Assembly: GCF_042263505.1 (NCBI RefSeq)
Contig: NZ_JBHKFI010000018.1
Span: forward strand, 38,640 to 102,639
Length of the DNA stretch: 64,000 nt
Source: Bacillus_BE sp042263505
GTDB lineage: Bacteria > Bacillota > Bacilli > Bacillales > Cytobacillaceae
Reading direction: 5' to 3'
The translations under genes were made by a program, and so were the position numbers. Of the stretch, positions 37,099 to 46,549 are shown piece after piece. Below the pieces are notes generated by a model. It saw only the letters and a program-made list of their open reading frames with translations, was not told where the DNA came from and ran no database searches. The stretch's first letter is position 1. Each line of letters starts with the position of its first letter.

Positions 37099-38811
37099 TT
37101 AAACTAGACTTCCACCTGCTTTTAAGTATTTATCAATTCCCTCTGCTGTGCGGTAGGATAGGGCTCCAACTGTTCCCGTCGGATTATAGCCCGAATTATG
37201 TGCAAAGGCACTGGCCCCTGGGATGAAAACGTTTTCAAAATCCCACATTTGCAGATAATTATTGATTGCACTAGTTTTTGGATCTGCTCCCATGATGACG
37301 CCACCTGTATTATGAGTAGACTGGTAAGGAACAATATTATAGGGTCCAAGCTTCGTACTAGCAAAAACCTGATCTGCTCCCATCTCTTTCATAATCGTTT
37401 CTGCTTGTTTGCCCATATATTCAACCAAATTCCGATCCTGATCTTCAAAATCAAACGTAATCCGGAGCAGCGGGTTTCCAAAAGCGTCTTTATAGGTTGG
37501 ATCCAAATCCAAATAATGGTGTTTGAATGGCATGGAGGAGCCCTGTGCCGATACACCCAGCACACTATTGGCATATTTCACGGACTGTGCCTTAAATTCC
37601 TTTCCCCATGATGGGGTACCTGGGAGGGTAGAATTAGTGGCAATCGGACGTTTGCCAGTTTGTGAGGTTGACATACTCCCTCCGTGTAAGAAGCCTAGAT
37701 TGGAGTGGTCAAAATTATCACCGTTAAAATCATCCAAACTGGCTCCGAGTGCACCGGCACCGGCAAACAAATTAAATTCTTTTTTAAAAAAACCCGATGC
37801 GGAACCGCCATTGGTCTGATAGGCATAATTTTTCCCAATCACGCCGCGTCCGGTATTCGGATCATATGGGGTACCCATTTTTGAAATCAACAGCAATCTG
37901 ACATTATTCATCACATAGCTGGTGACGCCGACAACCTCGGCAGGTTGGAAAAATTCCTCCCCCGTTTGGGTATCAATATAGGTGACCCCCGTTGCTTTTG
38001 TTCCATCATGCTCGATTCGTATTACGTTTGAATGAGTCCGTAATTCAAAATTCCCTGTCTTTTGTGCTACCGGCAAAACCGTAACAACGGGGTCAGCCTT
38101 GGCGCCATATTCACAGCCAAACCGTTCGCAAAATCCGCAATATTGGCAAGCTGGCCGGCTGATATTATCTGGGTTTGTATAGTTTTCTGATAGATTCGCC
38201 GATGGAGACATATAAGGATGTAAATGTAATTTTTTGGTAGCATCAATAAATAGTTGCAGGGTCGGGCTTGTTTTCATCGGCCCTGTGGGATAGGGATTGG
38301 AACGCTTCCCGGCTAACGGATTTTCCTCACCGGAAATGCCGCATGTTTTCTCAAACATATCATAATATTTTTCCATTTCATCATAAGTAATGCCCCAGTC
38401 CTGCAAGGTCATATCTTTGGGGATCTTATTCGCCCCATACCGTTCAATCGTTTTGGAGCGGATTTCAAAATCATAGGGAAGAAAACGATAGGTTTGCCCA
38501 TTCCAATGCATTCCTGCTCCACCGAGATTATCCCCTAACAGAAAGGAACCATATTGCCTCATCGGTAGTGCGCGCATCCCTGAATTATTTCTAAACGTAA
38601 CCGTTTCTTTTGAAAGGTCTTGCATCAACTCGAAGCGGGAGGCGTAGCGGAGTTCATCATGGACCATGGAAAAGTCCGCAGTCTTTTGAGGTTTTCCTCT
38701 TTCCAATCCCACAACTTTATAGCCTTTTTTCCCCAACTCGGAAGCGAGAATGCCCCCGGTCCAGCCTACACCGATTAACACTACATCAGCCTTTTTCATT
38801 TGTTTTGCCAT
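37099..38811 (-). CDS. GMC-type gluconate 2-dehydrogenase-like large subunit
   Basis: A 570-residue FAD-dependent GMC oxidoreductase. The N-terminal FAD fold is DVVLIGVGWTGGILASELGKKG (about 8-30) and ERG follows at the strand end. A cysteine-rich CQYCGFCERFGCEYGAK segment lies near 220-236. The C-terminal GMC block has STHNTGGVIMGADPKTS and NPTGTVGALSYRTAEGI. It resembles the large subunit of membrane gluconate or sugar dehydrogenases, and has no signal of its own. It probably rides out with the Tat signal of its partner encoded just upstream. AAAGGAGGGG before the ATG. The substrate is unproven. Confidence 0.9.
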   Translation of the reverse strand: MAKQMKKADVVLIGVGWTGGILASELGKKGYKVVGLERGKPQKTADFSMVHDELRYASRFELMQDLSKETVTFRNNSGMRALPMRQYGSFLLGDNLGGAGMHWNGQTYRFLPYDFEIRSKTIERYGANKIPKDMTLQDWGITYDEMEKYYDMFEKTCGISGEENPLAGKRSNPYPTGPMKTSPTLQLFIDATKKLHLHPYMSPSANLSENYTNPDNISRPACQYCGFCERFGCEYGAKADPVVTVLPVAQKTGNFELRTHSNVIRIEHDGTKATGVTYIDTQTGEEFFQPAEVVGVTSYVMNNVRLLLISKMGTPYDPNTGRGVIGKNYAYQTNGGSASGFFKKEFNLFAGAGALGASLDDFNGDNFDHSNLGFLHGGSMSTSQTGKRPIATNSTLPGTPSWGKEFKAQSVKYANSVLGVSAQGSSMPFKHHYLDLDPTYKDAFGNPLLRITFDFEDQDRNLVEYMGKQAETIMKEMGADQVFASTKLGPYNIVPYQSTHNTGGVIMGADPKTSAINNYLQMWDFENVFIPGASAFAHNSGYNPTGTVGALSYRTAEGIDKYLKAGGSLV

Positions 38812-38828
38812 ATGATCCCCTCCTTTAG

Positions 38829-39581
38829 TTATGAGCTATGTTGGGAGTTTAAACTCTTGGGCTTTATCTTGACAAAGTCTTTCTCAATAATGTTGGCATA
38901 GGTTCCTTGGTGACCAGGGAAGTTTTTCATTTTCCAGCCTTCCATATTCCGGTTTCCACCGTATAGAGGGTCAGAATAGGCCCCTTCCAAGGTCGCCCCT
39001 CTTAATATCGAGAAAAAGTGGGATGCTGAAATTCCTTTTAATTGAACCTCTCCTTTTTCAAATGAAGTCAGAATGGTATCCTGTTCCTCCTCTGTTAACT
39101 CATAAAACGCTTTTTTAGATTTGGCTTGTGCTTGATCCTGAAGTCCCTGAATTCCAATTTGGAAAATTTCCTGCCGATTCAGCCGACCTTGATACCCTTG
39201 CGTTGCTTCCCCTGGAAAAAATGGACCATGGGTATACTCCTTTGCTCCGTTTCCCCAGGTACCAGCCAATTGATGATCAATGAAGTAGGCAACTAATAAA
39301 TCCTTTGCCCCCGGCCCGTTTTCATCTTTAGGAAAAATTCGTTCAGATGCTGCATCAATTACTTGAAATTGTTCCGGTGTAAAAAACATCAATGCTTTGT
39401 TTGGTTCAGGGGAAGCCATTTCGTGCTGATCCTGTTTCACAGGACCGGGCTCTGGCTTTGTCGATTTTCCCATATATAGACTGCCGACTATGCCCCCTCC
39501 TACTACCACTCCACCAACAGCAAAGCCGGCATTCTTAATAAAACTGCGGCGGGAAATATCCTTTTTCTGATCTTCACTCAT
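38829..39581 (-). CDS. Gluconate 2-dehydrogenase subunit 3 family protein with Tat signal
   Basis: A 250-residue small subunit. The twin-arginine signal is ISRRSFIKNAG followed by a hydrophobic Gly/Val stretch (about 9-35). A short Lys/Pro/Glu linker follows, then the family domain: FFTPEQFQVIDAASERIFP, GPGAKDLLVAYFIDHQL, and GPFFPGEATQGYQGR. GGAGG lies 7 bases before the ATG. It leads the unit subunit 3 - GMC subunit - tatA - tatC. No cytochrome c subunit gene follows, unlike classical three-subunit enzymes. Confidence 0.93.
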   Translation of the reverse strand: MSEDQKKDISRRSFIKNAGFAVGGVVVGGGIVGSLYMGKSTKPEPGPVKQDQHEMASPEPNKALMFFTPEQFQVIDAASERIFPKDENGPGAKDLLVAYFIDHQLAGTWGNGAKEYTHGPFFPGEATQGYQGRLNRQEIFQIGIQGLQDQAQAKSKKAFYELTEEEQDTILTSFEKGEVQLKGISASHFFSILRGATLEGAYSDPLYGGNRNMEGWKMKNFPGHQGTYANIIEKDFVKIKPKSLNSQHSS

Positions 39582-40070
39582 GACAGTACCTCCATTTCTA
39601 GATAATCAAAGAATAAGGATTTATTTTATTAAGCAGGCTGCTATACCTGTTTCTCTATTACAAAGAATAGAGAAACAAAAGGAATCAGGACAAACATCCC
39701 CTTTAATAGAAGTAGTTCATCGATCATTTTTTCTTGGAATACTTAGGTTTGGATTTTGTGAATCTTTCAGAGAACGTTGATAAAGTTATTCGTTCATAAA
39801 AGGAGGATTGTTAAAAGAAAGGTAGGAATTTCGACTATTTCAATAGTAATAGCGCAAAAAAGAGGAGGTTTCTTTGTTTTACTAACTTTTTATATAAAAC
39901 TATTCATTCGATTTTAGAAATATGCTAATAACATTTTTACTGTAAAAATATAGCTAATTCCTAAAATATTTAAAGAGCTTGGGATTAAGGAGATATGGAT
40001 ACGTTTCAGCAGTCAAGCTAATCGAAGGAAACTTTGATTTTCCTGATTGAATAACATTGAAACGAAAACT
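39582..40070. other. Intergenic region upstream of the dehydrogenase unit
   Basis: About 490 AT-rich bases. A 66-codon frame at 39580-39780 on the plus strand has no ribosome-binding site and overlaps the dehydrogenase start, so I do not call it. Nothing else is recognisable. Confidence 0.5.
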
Positions 40071-40551
40071 GGGGCTGTCCAAAAAGCAAAGGTGTCAGAT
40101 ACCACAAAAGGATATCTAGTATTAAAAAGCATGTGAGATGGGATATGAAGTCCGTTTCTTCCGAGTGGCTGATTTGGGGGTAAGACAGTTAGAAGATGCC
40201 TTGAAAGAAGGCACACTACACCGATTAAAACGCCAAATTGAGAAGTGCGATTTACTTATTTTGGATGAATTGGGCTACGTTCCTATACAAAAACAAGGAT
40301 TGGAATTATTGTTTCACACTATAGCAGACTGTTGTGAACACAAAAGCGTGATTGTTGCTTCTAACTTGGAATTTGGTCAATGGAATCAGGTTTTTGGGGA
40401 TAACCGTCTAACCTCTGCCCTTGGGGATAGATTAGTGTATCATGCACATGTCATAGCGCTCACAGGGGAAAGTTACCGGTTGAAAAATGCCCTGATTACA
40501 GCCAATAAAGTGTACCACCTCTGCCGTGTTTTTCACCAGCAGTTGCCATGA
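40071..40551 (+). pseudogene. IS end plus IstB helper-ATPase C-terminal fragment
   Basis: At 40071-40087 there is an isolated IS1182-like end (GGGGCTGTCCAAAAAGC), the same sequence that begins the element at 29277. From 40138 to 40551 follows the C-terminal 137 residues of an IS21 IstB ATPase: Walker B region LLILDELGYVPIQKQG, then SNLEFGQWNQVFGDNRLTSALGDRLVYHAHVI, and GESYRL. The Walker A half is absent, so it is a dead fragment. Two different insertion sequences have thus been fused or nested here. Confidence 0.85.
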
Positions 40552-40778
40552 AATGTACCGCTTGCTGCCAACACGTTTACCAATAGGATAAATTCAATGA
40601 TTTTAAAATATAAAAAAGCCTAATCCCTCCATGTTTTTATCGAGGAATTAGGCTTATGATCATCTATAAACGCGCCGATTGCTGAACAGTTGATAATACG
40701 AAATAGCTGCAAAAATGACCCTAAAGTCTTTTAATAGAGCACCAGTTACTCGAGCAAGATTTTTAATATGATGTATTT

Positions 40779-41060
40779 TTAATTATGTCGTTTTCTTATA
40801 ATATTTATAAGATGTATTAGGTCATCCTCGAATCTTTGCTTGCTTTTGGGGTTAATTAAAACTTTATCCAATTTAACTGCTCCGATGATATAACGGAGCT
40901 CTTTATTTTCTAAGAAAAGCTCCGTGTGTTCTGAAAACAAACGTTGAAACCATTCTTCATTTCTAAGTAGTTTTAAATTCTGGTTAGTTTTTTCGTCTGA
41001 TGGATAACTATCCTTTCCTGCCCAAAGTATAAACAGGCTTTCTAATATTTCACTAATCAT
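40779..41060 (-). CDS. Hypothetical 93-residue protein
   Basis: A short acidic/basic helical protein (MISEILESLFILWAGKDSYP, ending KQRFEDDLIHLINIIRKRHN). AAGGAGATG lies about 9 bases before the ATG, which supports translation. No domain recognised. Small stand-alone proteins of this sort beside transposon scars are sometimes immunity proteins or fragments; I have no evidence for either. It sits just downstream (minus strand) of the group II intron 3' end. Confidence 0.55.
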   Translation of the reverse strand: MISEILESLFILWAGKDSYPSDEKTNQNLKLLRNEEWFQRLFSEHTELFLENKELRYIIGAVKLDKVLINPKSKQRFEDDLIHLINIIRKRHN

Positions 41061-41245
41061 CCAATCATCTCCTTAAAAAGATAAACGATTGACAGATAAA
41101 AAGGTTCCATTTTATCTCATTTAACAAAGTCCTTTCCTTTAATTACATAATTTCACAATTTGGCCCTTAAATGAAAAATGAGCGCTTATCCTTGTTCGAG
41201 GATAGCGCCCGATTGCGAAATATTGTTCTAAGGCCTTTTTAAAGT

Positions 41246-43190
41246 AGTCGAGTAGAAGGGAGCCTTTCTACCTTGCGGTAAATTGTACTCCTCCCCCCTC
41301 ACAGAACCGTGCTTGCGCTATTAACGCACACGGCTCCTCCTAGTCATCATTTACAAAATATAGCTAATTTCTTTTCTTAAGTCGTATATATTAACCTTAA
41401 CTCTTGCGTAAGGTAATGGATATTTATTAAGAAAGAGTCTGAATTTATCCCAAGTAAATGATTTCCTTTGACTTCTTCTATTGAGCCATTTAAACAGTAA
41501 GTACCCGATTTTGTCTCTGAATTTGTTTACACTTTGGGTATTATCTGTGATGCAATAATAGTTGTAATAACCTACTAGTGAGCGTTTAAATCTATCCATA
41601 ATCATATGAATGTCTTTATTTCTGTTAATTTTCAACCATTCTTTAGTTTCTTTTAGTTTAGCTTGGACTTTCTTTTTGCTTGTTCTCCGTTTTACTCGAA
41701 ATTTTCCTTGTTTACTCCTACCGCAATAGTGTGTAAATCCAAGGAAATCAAAAGTTGCCGGTTTACTTCTTCCCTGTTGATTTGCATTTTGCTCTGCAAA
41801 CCGCCCGAAGGGTATGATTTTGGTTTTATCCTCAGCTATTTCTAGATTAAATTTCTTTAATCTCAATCTTAATGAATGGAAGAATTGCTCGGCTTCACAT
41901 TTATATTGAAAACAACAAACAAAATCGTCTGCATATCTCACTATGTATGCTTGTCCCTTGCACTGTTTCCTAACCCTTTTCTCGAACCATAGGTCAAGGA
42001 CATAATGGAGGTATACATTGGCTAATATCGGAGATATTACTCCACCTTGCGGTGTGCCTTTGTCTGTTTTATATTTCTTACCTTCTTCCATGTATCCACC
42101 TTTAAGGAATCTACCAATGATTCTTAGTAGGTTAGGGTCAGCAATTCTCAGTTTTAAGAAATTCATCATCCATGTGTGGTCAACGTTGTCAAAGAATCCT
42201 TTAATATCTACATCTACTACATAATTTACTGTTCTCTTTTCAATATAGTGGTTCAGTATTTTCAAAGCATCGTGGCAGTTACGATTTGGACGGAATCCAA
42301 ATGAACAGTCTAGAAAATCATTTTCATAGATGGTATTTAGTATTTTCGTAATGCCTCTTTGAACAATCTTATCTTCATGTTCCGGAATTCCCAATGGTCT
42401 TTTCTTGTTTGAGTTGAGCTTTGGAATATACATTCTCCTTACTGGAACAGGACGATAACTTTTGCTTTTAAGCCTATTTACTAAATTCTCTATGTTTTCT
42501 TTTAGATTTTCACTGTATTGATCTTTAGTTGTACCATTAACCCCAGTTGCTTTCTTGTTAGGTAGCTCCTGGTGACATTGAATTAGTGATTGCTCCTTTA
42601 ATAAATGTGCAAGAGATGTAAATTTCATTTTAGGATTTGATTTTGCTAATTCTGCTATCCTTAGTAGTTTTGTTTCCATTTATTATCCCTACCTCTGTGT
42701 GTAGTAAATGTGTCCCTAGTATGGGTGATAACTGGTAGCTAGCCTTTCCTCCGTCGGCATTACCCAACTTCATTGGTACTACGCTGCTATCCGACTCCCT
42801 ACATCGGCATTTGGTTTCCTTGCTTGTTATCGCTTGTACACCATACTCTTCTAAAAAAAAAGAAAAGACCGGTAGGGCCTCCCGAGTTGCCGTATCATAT
42901 CAATGTATAACGTGCCAAGGTCTCTGACTCCAGAGAGGTTTTATCCTTCTTGCCTTTAACGAAAGATAAAATGTAGCTTTCTGCTGTGCTTAAGGCATCA
43001 GCCCTCTCGATTTACTAACATTATGGAGCTCAATCCCTTCAACCATTTGGCTTTCGGCCCGTCACCTAACTGTCTACGCTTAAAGACTATAGTTACCTTT
43101 AGCCCTCCAAGACTCGCTACGAGCGAATGGCTAGTTCTTACTCGACGGGAATCCCACCCGCTATATGATACGACCTATGCTCGGCCGCAC
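41246..43190 (-). mobile_element. Group II intron
   Basis: About 1.95 kb on the minus strand. The 5' end is GTGCGGCCGAGCATAGGTCG at 43190, followed by an RNA region of about 510 bases. The intron-encoded reverse transcriptase is at 41351-42679. Domain V is at about 41300-41335 (GAGCCGTGTGCG ... CGCAAGCACGGTTC, closed by a GCGTTAATAGCGC hairpin tip), then a domain VI stem ending near 41246. The ends are set by these motifs and could be off by a few bases. It lies about 40 bases past the stop of the TPR part of a broken GIY-YIG gene, so it does not interrupt a reading frame. Confidence 0.88.
41351..42679 (-). CDS. ltrA: Group II intron reverse transcriptase/maturase
   Basis: A 442-residue intron-encoded protein. 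RT blocks: SYRPVPVRRMYIPK and RPLGIPEHEDKIVQRGI (RT1-2), FGFRPNRNCHDAL (RT3), VDVDIKGFFDNVDH (RT4), TPQGGVISPILANVYLH (RT5), and the catalytic RYADDFV near 255. The maturase X domain (GIIM) follows (RFKRSLVGYYNYYCITDN). There is no HNH endonuclease extension, so retrohoming would use a nick or a single-stranded target. All catalytic residues are present and no frameshift is seen, so it may be active. GAGGTAGGGA lies before the ATG. Confidence 0.95.
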   Translation of the reverse strand: METKLLRIAELAKSNPKMKFTSLAHLLKEQSLIQCHQELPNKKATGVNGTTKDQYSENLKENIENLVNRLKSKSYRPVPVRRMYIPKLNSNKKRPLGIPEHEDKIVQRGITKILNTIYENDFLDCSFGFRPNRNCHDALKILNHYIEKRTVNYVVDVDIKGFFDNVDHTWMMNFLKLRIADPNLLRIIGRFLKGGYMEEGKKYKTDKGTPQGGVISPILANVYLHYVLDLWFEKRVRKQCKGQAYIVRYADDFVCCFQYKCEAEQFFHSLRLRLKKFNLEIAEDKTKIIPFGRFAEQNANQQGRSKPATFDFLGFTHYCGRSKQGKFRVKRRTSKKKVQAKLKETKEWLKINRNKDIHMIMDRFKRSLVGYYNYYCITDNTQSVNKFRDKIGYLLFKWLNRRSQRKSFTWDKFRLFLNKYPLPYARVKVNIYDLRKEISYIL

Positions 43191-43230
43191 AAGCACCCAT
43201 TAGTTCAAAAATACTTTTTAACGTAACGAA

Positions 43231-44508
43231 CTATTTAGTTCTTTGTTTCCGTTCGAGAGCTTTTGCTCTACGCTCCTTAATTTCCATTATGGTAATTTCA
43301 TTTACGTTAGCTTTTTCTGACCGTATACGTTCAATCGCTTCATCAATAATTGCAACTTCATTATCGTAATCTTTAAGTTTTCGATATGCCATTGCATACG
43401 ACTTATATAATGATGGTGCATTGTAGCCGTTGTATCGCGCTCTATCAAATAATTCAATAGATTGCTCTAGGTTACCAGCTTTTCTTTCCTTTTCGCCTTT
43501 ATCCCAATATGGCTTCCCTTCGTCAAAGCCTTTTTCCCAGTCGTACAAGTTCTTTATATCTTTTAGTGGAATTCAATTGTGGATTGGATTAATCGGTAGT
43601 TTTTCTGTTGAAACAGTATCTACTTCACCAAACTTTTCTTTTAAAAACTTCCATACATCTATTAAATGATAGGTGGGTATGTTTCTCCCGATCCTCTCTA
43701 ATGCTTTTTCTTGGTCTATTTCATAATTCGTTACGTAATCATCACCAATAAATATCCATGCTGTAGCCGATTTTGCATATTGACTTTTAAGTATTTTGTT
43801 TCCATTTGTTGATAATAGAGTTTTTGTTTCACTTAGATATTTGTCTGGATTTCCACCATAAATGATGTCAATTTCTTCTCTTATACTTCGGGTAATAAAA
43901 ACAACTACTTTAAAATTTTCGTACTTAACTTCATCAAACTGTCGAGCTTTTATTCCAAAATAATGTTCTTCTATCTCACTTGCAAAAAGATGCGGAGCTG
44001 CTTCAAATTTCAGTTCAGGCGTACTTGGGCCGCGATCGTATCCGTTACCTCTTTTAGTGAAGAGTGGGGTTATGCGGTTCGTTACTCTATTATTCGTTTC
44101 ATTTAGTACTCTGATCATTTCTTGAGTCTCTAACTCTATTGCTTGTTCTTCGGTTAACCCAATTCCAACAAAACGAACGTCGGTATCGTACATTTTACGA
44201 ATTTTTTCAGCTTCATATGCTCTTTCGTGAAACTCTTTATAGCGATTGCCATGTCCTTTTCCGACATAGAATATTTCGCCAGTATTTTTGATAAACCATT
44301 CATAAACATAAAAATCTGTTGCTATACTACCAGTCGAAACACCCACAGGAGATGAAGAAATAGTGATTCCATTGTTTTCATCAGATGAAATCTCGAAAGA
44401 TAAACCCATAGGTTGTTTATTCTTTTTACTCATATCTTCGAGATCTTTATGGTTTACTTTTTGATTTTCTGGCTTTATTTTTCCAAAAAGTTTGCTTAAC
44501 AATCCCAT
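43231..44508 (-). pseudogene. GIY-YIG nuclease plus TPR-like protein split by one UGA
   Basis: Two frames, 44508-43573 (311 residues) and 43548-43231 (105 residues), are the same reading frame broken only by TGA at 43573-43575: ...LPINPIHN-stop-IPLKDIKNLYDWEKG. The first part has a GIY-YIG-type core (FYVYEWFIKNTGEIFYVGKGHGNR, near 66-90, with RVTNRITPL following). The last part has TPR-like helices (GNLEQSIELFDRARYNGYN, SLYKSYAMAYRKLKDYDNE). The TGA most likely replaced a Trp or Arg codon. The nuclease part could still be made as a shortened protein. Confidence 0.8.
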
Positions 44509-44828
44509 TTTGATATTTCCCTTTTTGACTTAATAAGTAAAAAACTTCACTGATGTCTTACCAAAAATGAAAAACCATAGCTGATAATACAAGAGTATTT
44601 ATTTCGTAACTACAATTTTTTAATGCCTGCTATACGAAATAATAAACCCCTACGTTTCACTATATTCTAATTATCTATATTCATCTATCCTGCCTCGATA
44701 GTATAGTAACTTCACAAGCTGGATAATTTTTTATCCTTATTCACCTTAATTTTTGTCCCAATTTTTAACTCTTCAATATTTTTCAGCATATTATATTGGG
44801 TGATTATCTAATAAGGGAGTGAAATCAT
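44509..44828. other. Intergenic region
   Basis: 320 AT-rich bases without a gene or recognisable structure; a ribosome-binding site (AAGGGAGTGAA) at its end serves the broken gene at 44829. Confidence 0.5.
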
Positions 44829-45113
44829 ATGGCATTTTATCCACCACAGAGTTCAATGAGACAACAACCACAATCCCCTCCGCCACCATACGTTCCACCA
44901 AAACCTTTTCCTTCACACTATATAATCGACTGTTTAAATCAATTCACGTATATTTGGCTCATAAATGGAGAAGGATTCTAGTTTTACCCAACTAGCGTTG
45001 AGTATGGTGCAGTGTCTGGATATAGATGGACTGGTACATTCTGGACGTTTCATGGTTTCGATGGAAGATTTATCGAAACCGTTGCCTGTTATCCAGTCCC
45101 TACTTTGTACTAA
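44829..45113 (+). pseudogene. Proline-rich small protein gene with in-frame UAG
   Basis: Starting at ATG 44829: a Pro/Gln-rich head (MAFYPPQSSMRQQPQSPPPP), then HYIIDCLNQFTYIWLINGEGF, TAG at 44979-44981, and the same frame continues FYPTSVEYGAVSGYRWTGTF to the stop at 45111-45113. I recall Bacillus homologues reading through this point with Trp (GDSFWFYP), so TGG to TAG is the likely lesion. AAGGGAG lies about 10 bases before the ATG. The family function is unknown. Confidence 0.75.
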
Positions 45114-45178
45114 AAACAAAGGCCCCTTGTGGAATTTAAAACGAGTAAAAACTCAATAGTCTTTGTGATTTACTGATA

Positions 45179-46159
45179 TTACCTTGTCTTTAATACTTTT
45201 AAAGGAGAAAATTCTTTGTGTCTGTCTCTAACGTCATTACCAAAAAGATTAACATACGTTTTTACTATTTCCATGCTAGAATGTCCTAATATAGATTGTA
45301 ATTCAAATATGTTTGCACCTTGTTGAACACTTAACTTTGCAAATGTATGTCTAAAGGTATGACAATTACACCGAACATCCTTTAATTTAGCCATTTCGCC
45401 ATATTGAAATTCTTTGTTGTACGCCCCTTTTAGTTAACCTAGTACCGTCCATAGTAACAAATAAAGCATCACTTTCAACATATCCACGGACAGCAATATA
45501 TTTTTTTAATTGGTCTTTCATAACTTCTGAATAGGTACTAATCGTTCCCTATAACTTTTAGCATTTCGAACACATAAAAGATTATCTTCCAAACGTATAT
45601 CCGATAACGACACTCCTACAAATTCATTTACTCGTATTCCTGTTTCAAGCATTAACATCATAATCGTTTAGTCACGAACACCTGTAAAGGTTCTTAGATC
45701 AGGTTGATTAAATAATTTATTTAACTGTACTTTTGTAAAGGTCGCAATAACAGTTTTTCTGTCCTTTAGTAACTTGATATTTTCCATAGGATTTTTAGGA
45801 ATATGCTTAAACTTAAAAAGAAAGTTATAGAAAGCACGTAAGGCACGTAAACGAGTGTTGATAGAAACTACTTTAATCCCTTTATAATTTCTCATATAAA
45901 GTACGTTTTCTTTAATGTGTTCCTCAGTTATGTTGTAAGGCTTTAAAGCCGTAATATCAATTTCCTGTTCTATTAGGGAGTTTAAAAACGCTTGTAATTC
46001 ATTCATATAATACTTAATAGTATGAGGACGAAGGTTCCTTAACTCGCAATTCTTAACAAATAAGTAAATTTAATCCTTAAATGTTTCAACATATGATTTA
46101 CTTTTTTTCTCAATAATTGCTAATTCACTATCATCTAATAATTTTTTTCTTCTTGCCAT
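45179..46159 (-). pseudogene. Decayed tyrosine recombinase (integrase)
   Basis: Hand translation from ATG 46157-46159 gives MARRKKLLDDSELAIIEKKS, then a stop. The core-binding domain follows (MNELQAFLNSLIEQ ... LRALRAFYNFLFK), then RD-stop-TIMMLMLETGIRVNEFVG with the first catalytic Arg. After frameshifts comes the C-terminal CHTFRHTFAKLSVQQG (H-x-x-R) and LGHSSMEIVKTYVN (nucleophile Tyr). At least two stops and two frameshifts. It starts about 185 bases from the 3' end of a degenerate tRNA-Leu, the normal place for an integrase beside its attachment site. Confidence 0.9.
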
Positions 46160-46249
46160 AAACTGAACACCCTTTCTTTACATATGCACACGATTGTATG
46201 TACACGATTTGATAAACTTTCAATAAGTTAAAATCATGTAAAAAGAAAA

Positions 46250-46284
46250 AAAAAACGCCCCTACAATAACTGTAGAGACGTTTT
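46250..46284 (-). terminator. Terminator after the tRNA-Leu
   Basis: On the minus strand ACGTCTCTACA pairs with TGTAGGGGCGT, followed by ten or more T residues. The same terminator is found beside the tRNA-Leu relic near 56066-56100. Confidence 0.85.
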
Positions 46285-46343
46285 ATAAACGTTGATATTA
46301 CTCATTCTTCCGTAATTAACGATAAGAAAAAGTAATAAAGATT

Positions 46344-46427
46344 GATACCGGTGGTCGGGGTCGAACCGACACTCCAGAAGGAACACGATTTTGAGTCGTG
46401 CGCGTCTGTCAACTCCTCCACACCGCT
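46344..46427 (-). tRNA. Degenerate tRNA-Leu(CAA)
   Basis: A class II tRNA with anticodon stem CACGA / TCGTG around CTCAAAA (anticodon CAA), an intact T-arm (GTCGGTTCGACCCCGAC) and 3' acceptor strand CACCGGT. The 5' half is damaged: acceptor position 2 is G opposite G, the D-stem has an A opposite G, and the conserved GG of the D-loop is GA. It is either poorly functional or dead, and probably an old attachment-site copy. Confidence 0.75.
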
Positions 46428-46549
46428 GATAAATCAGTATTTATTGTAATGCAAGTCAATGTACATGTGTTATTGTCCATTCGATTATTAGATACCTTAA
46501 TACAATATTACCATGTAAAAAGAGTCTTTTTTATGACGCGTTTCATTTT

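Noticed and set aside
39580..39780. 66-codon plus-strand frame upstream of the dehydrogenase unit
   Set aside because: No ribosome-binding site and overlaps the promoter and start of a well-supported minus-strand gene.
33815..43575. In-frame UGA codons as recoding (selenocysteine or tryptophan)
   Set aside because: Each is in a different context without a SECIS-like element. Other lesions nearby are UAG, UAA and frameshifts, and dozens of intact genes use UGA as a normal stop.
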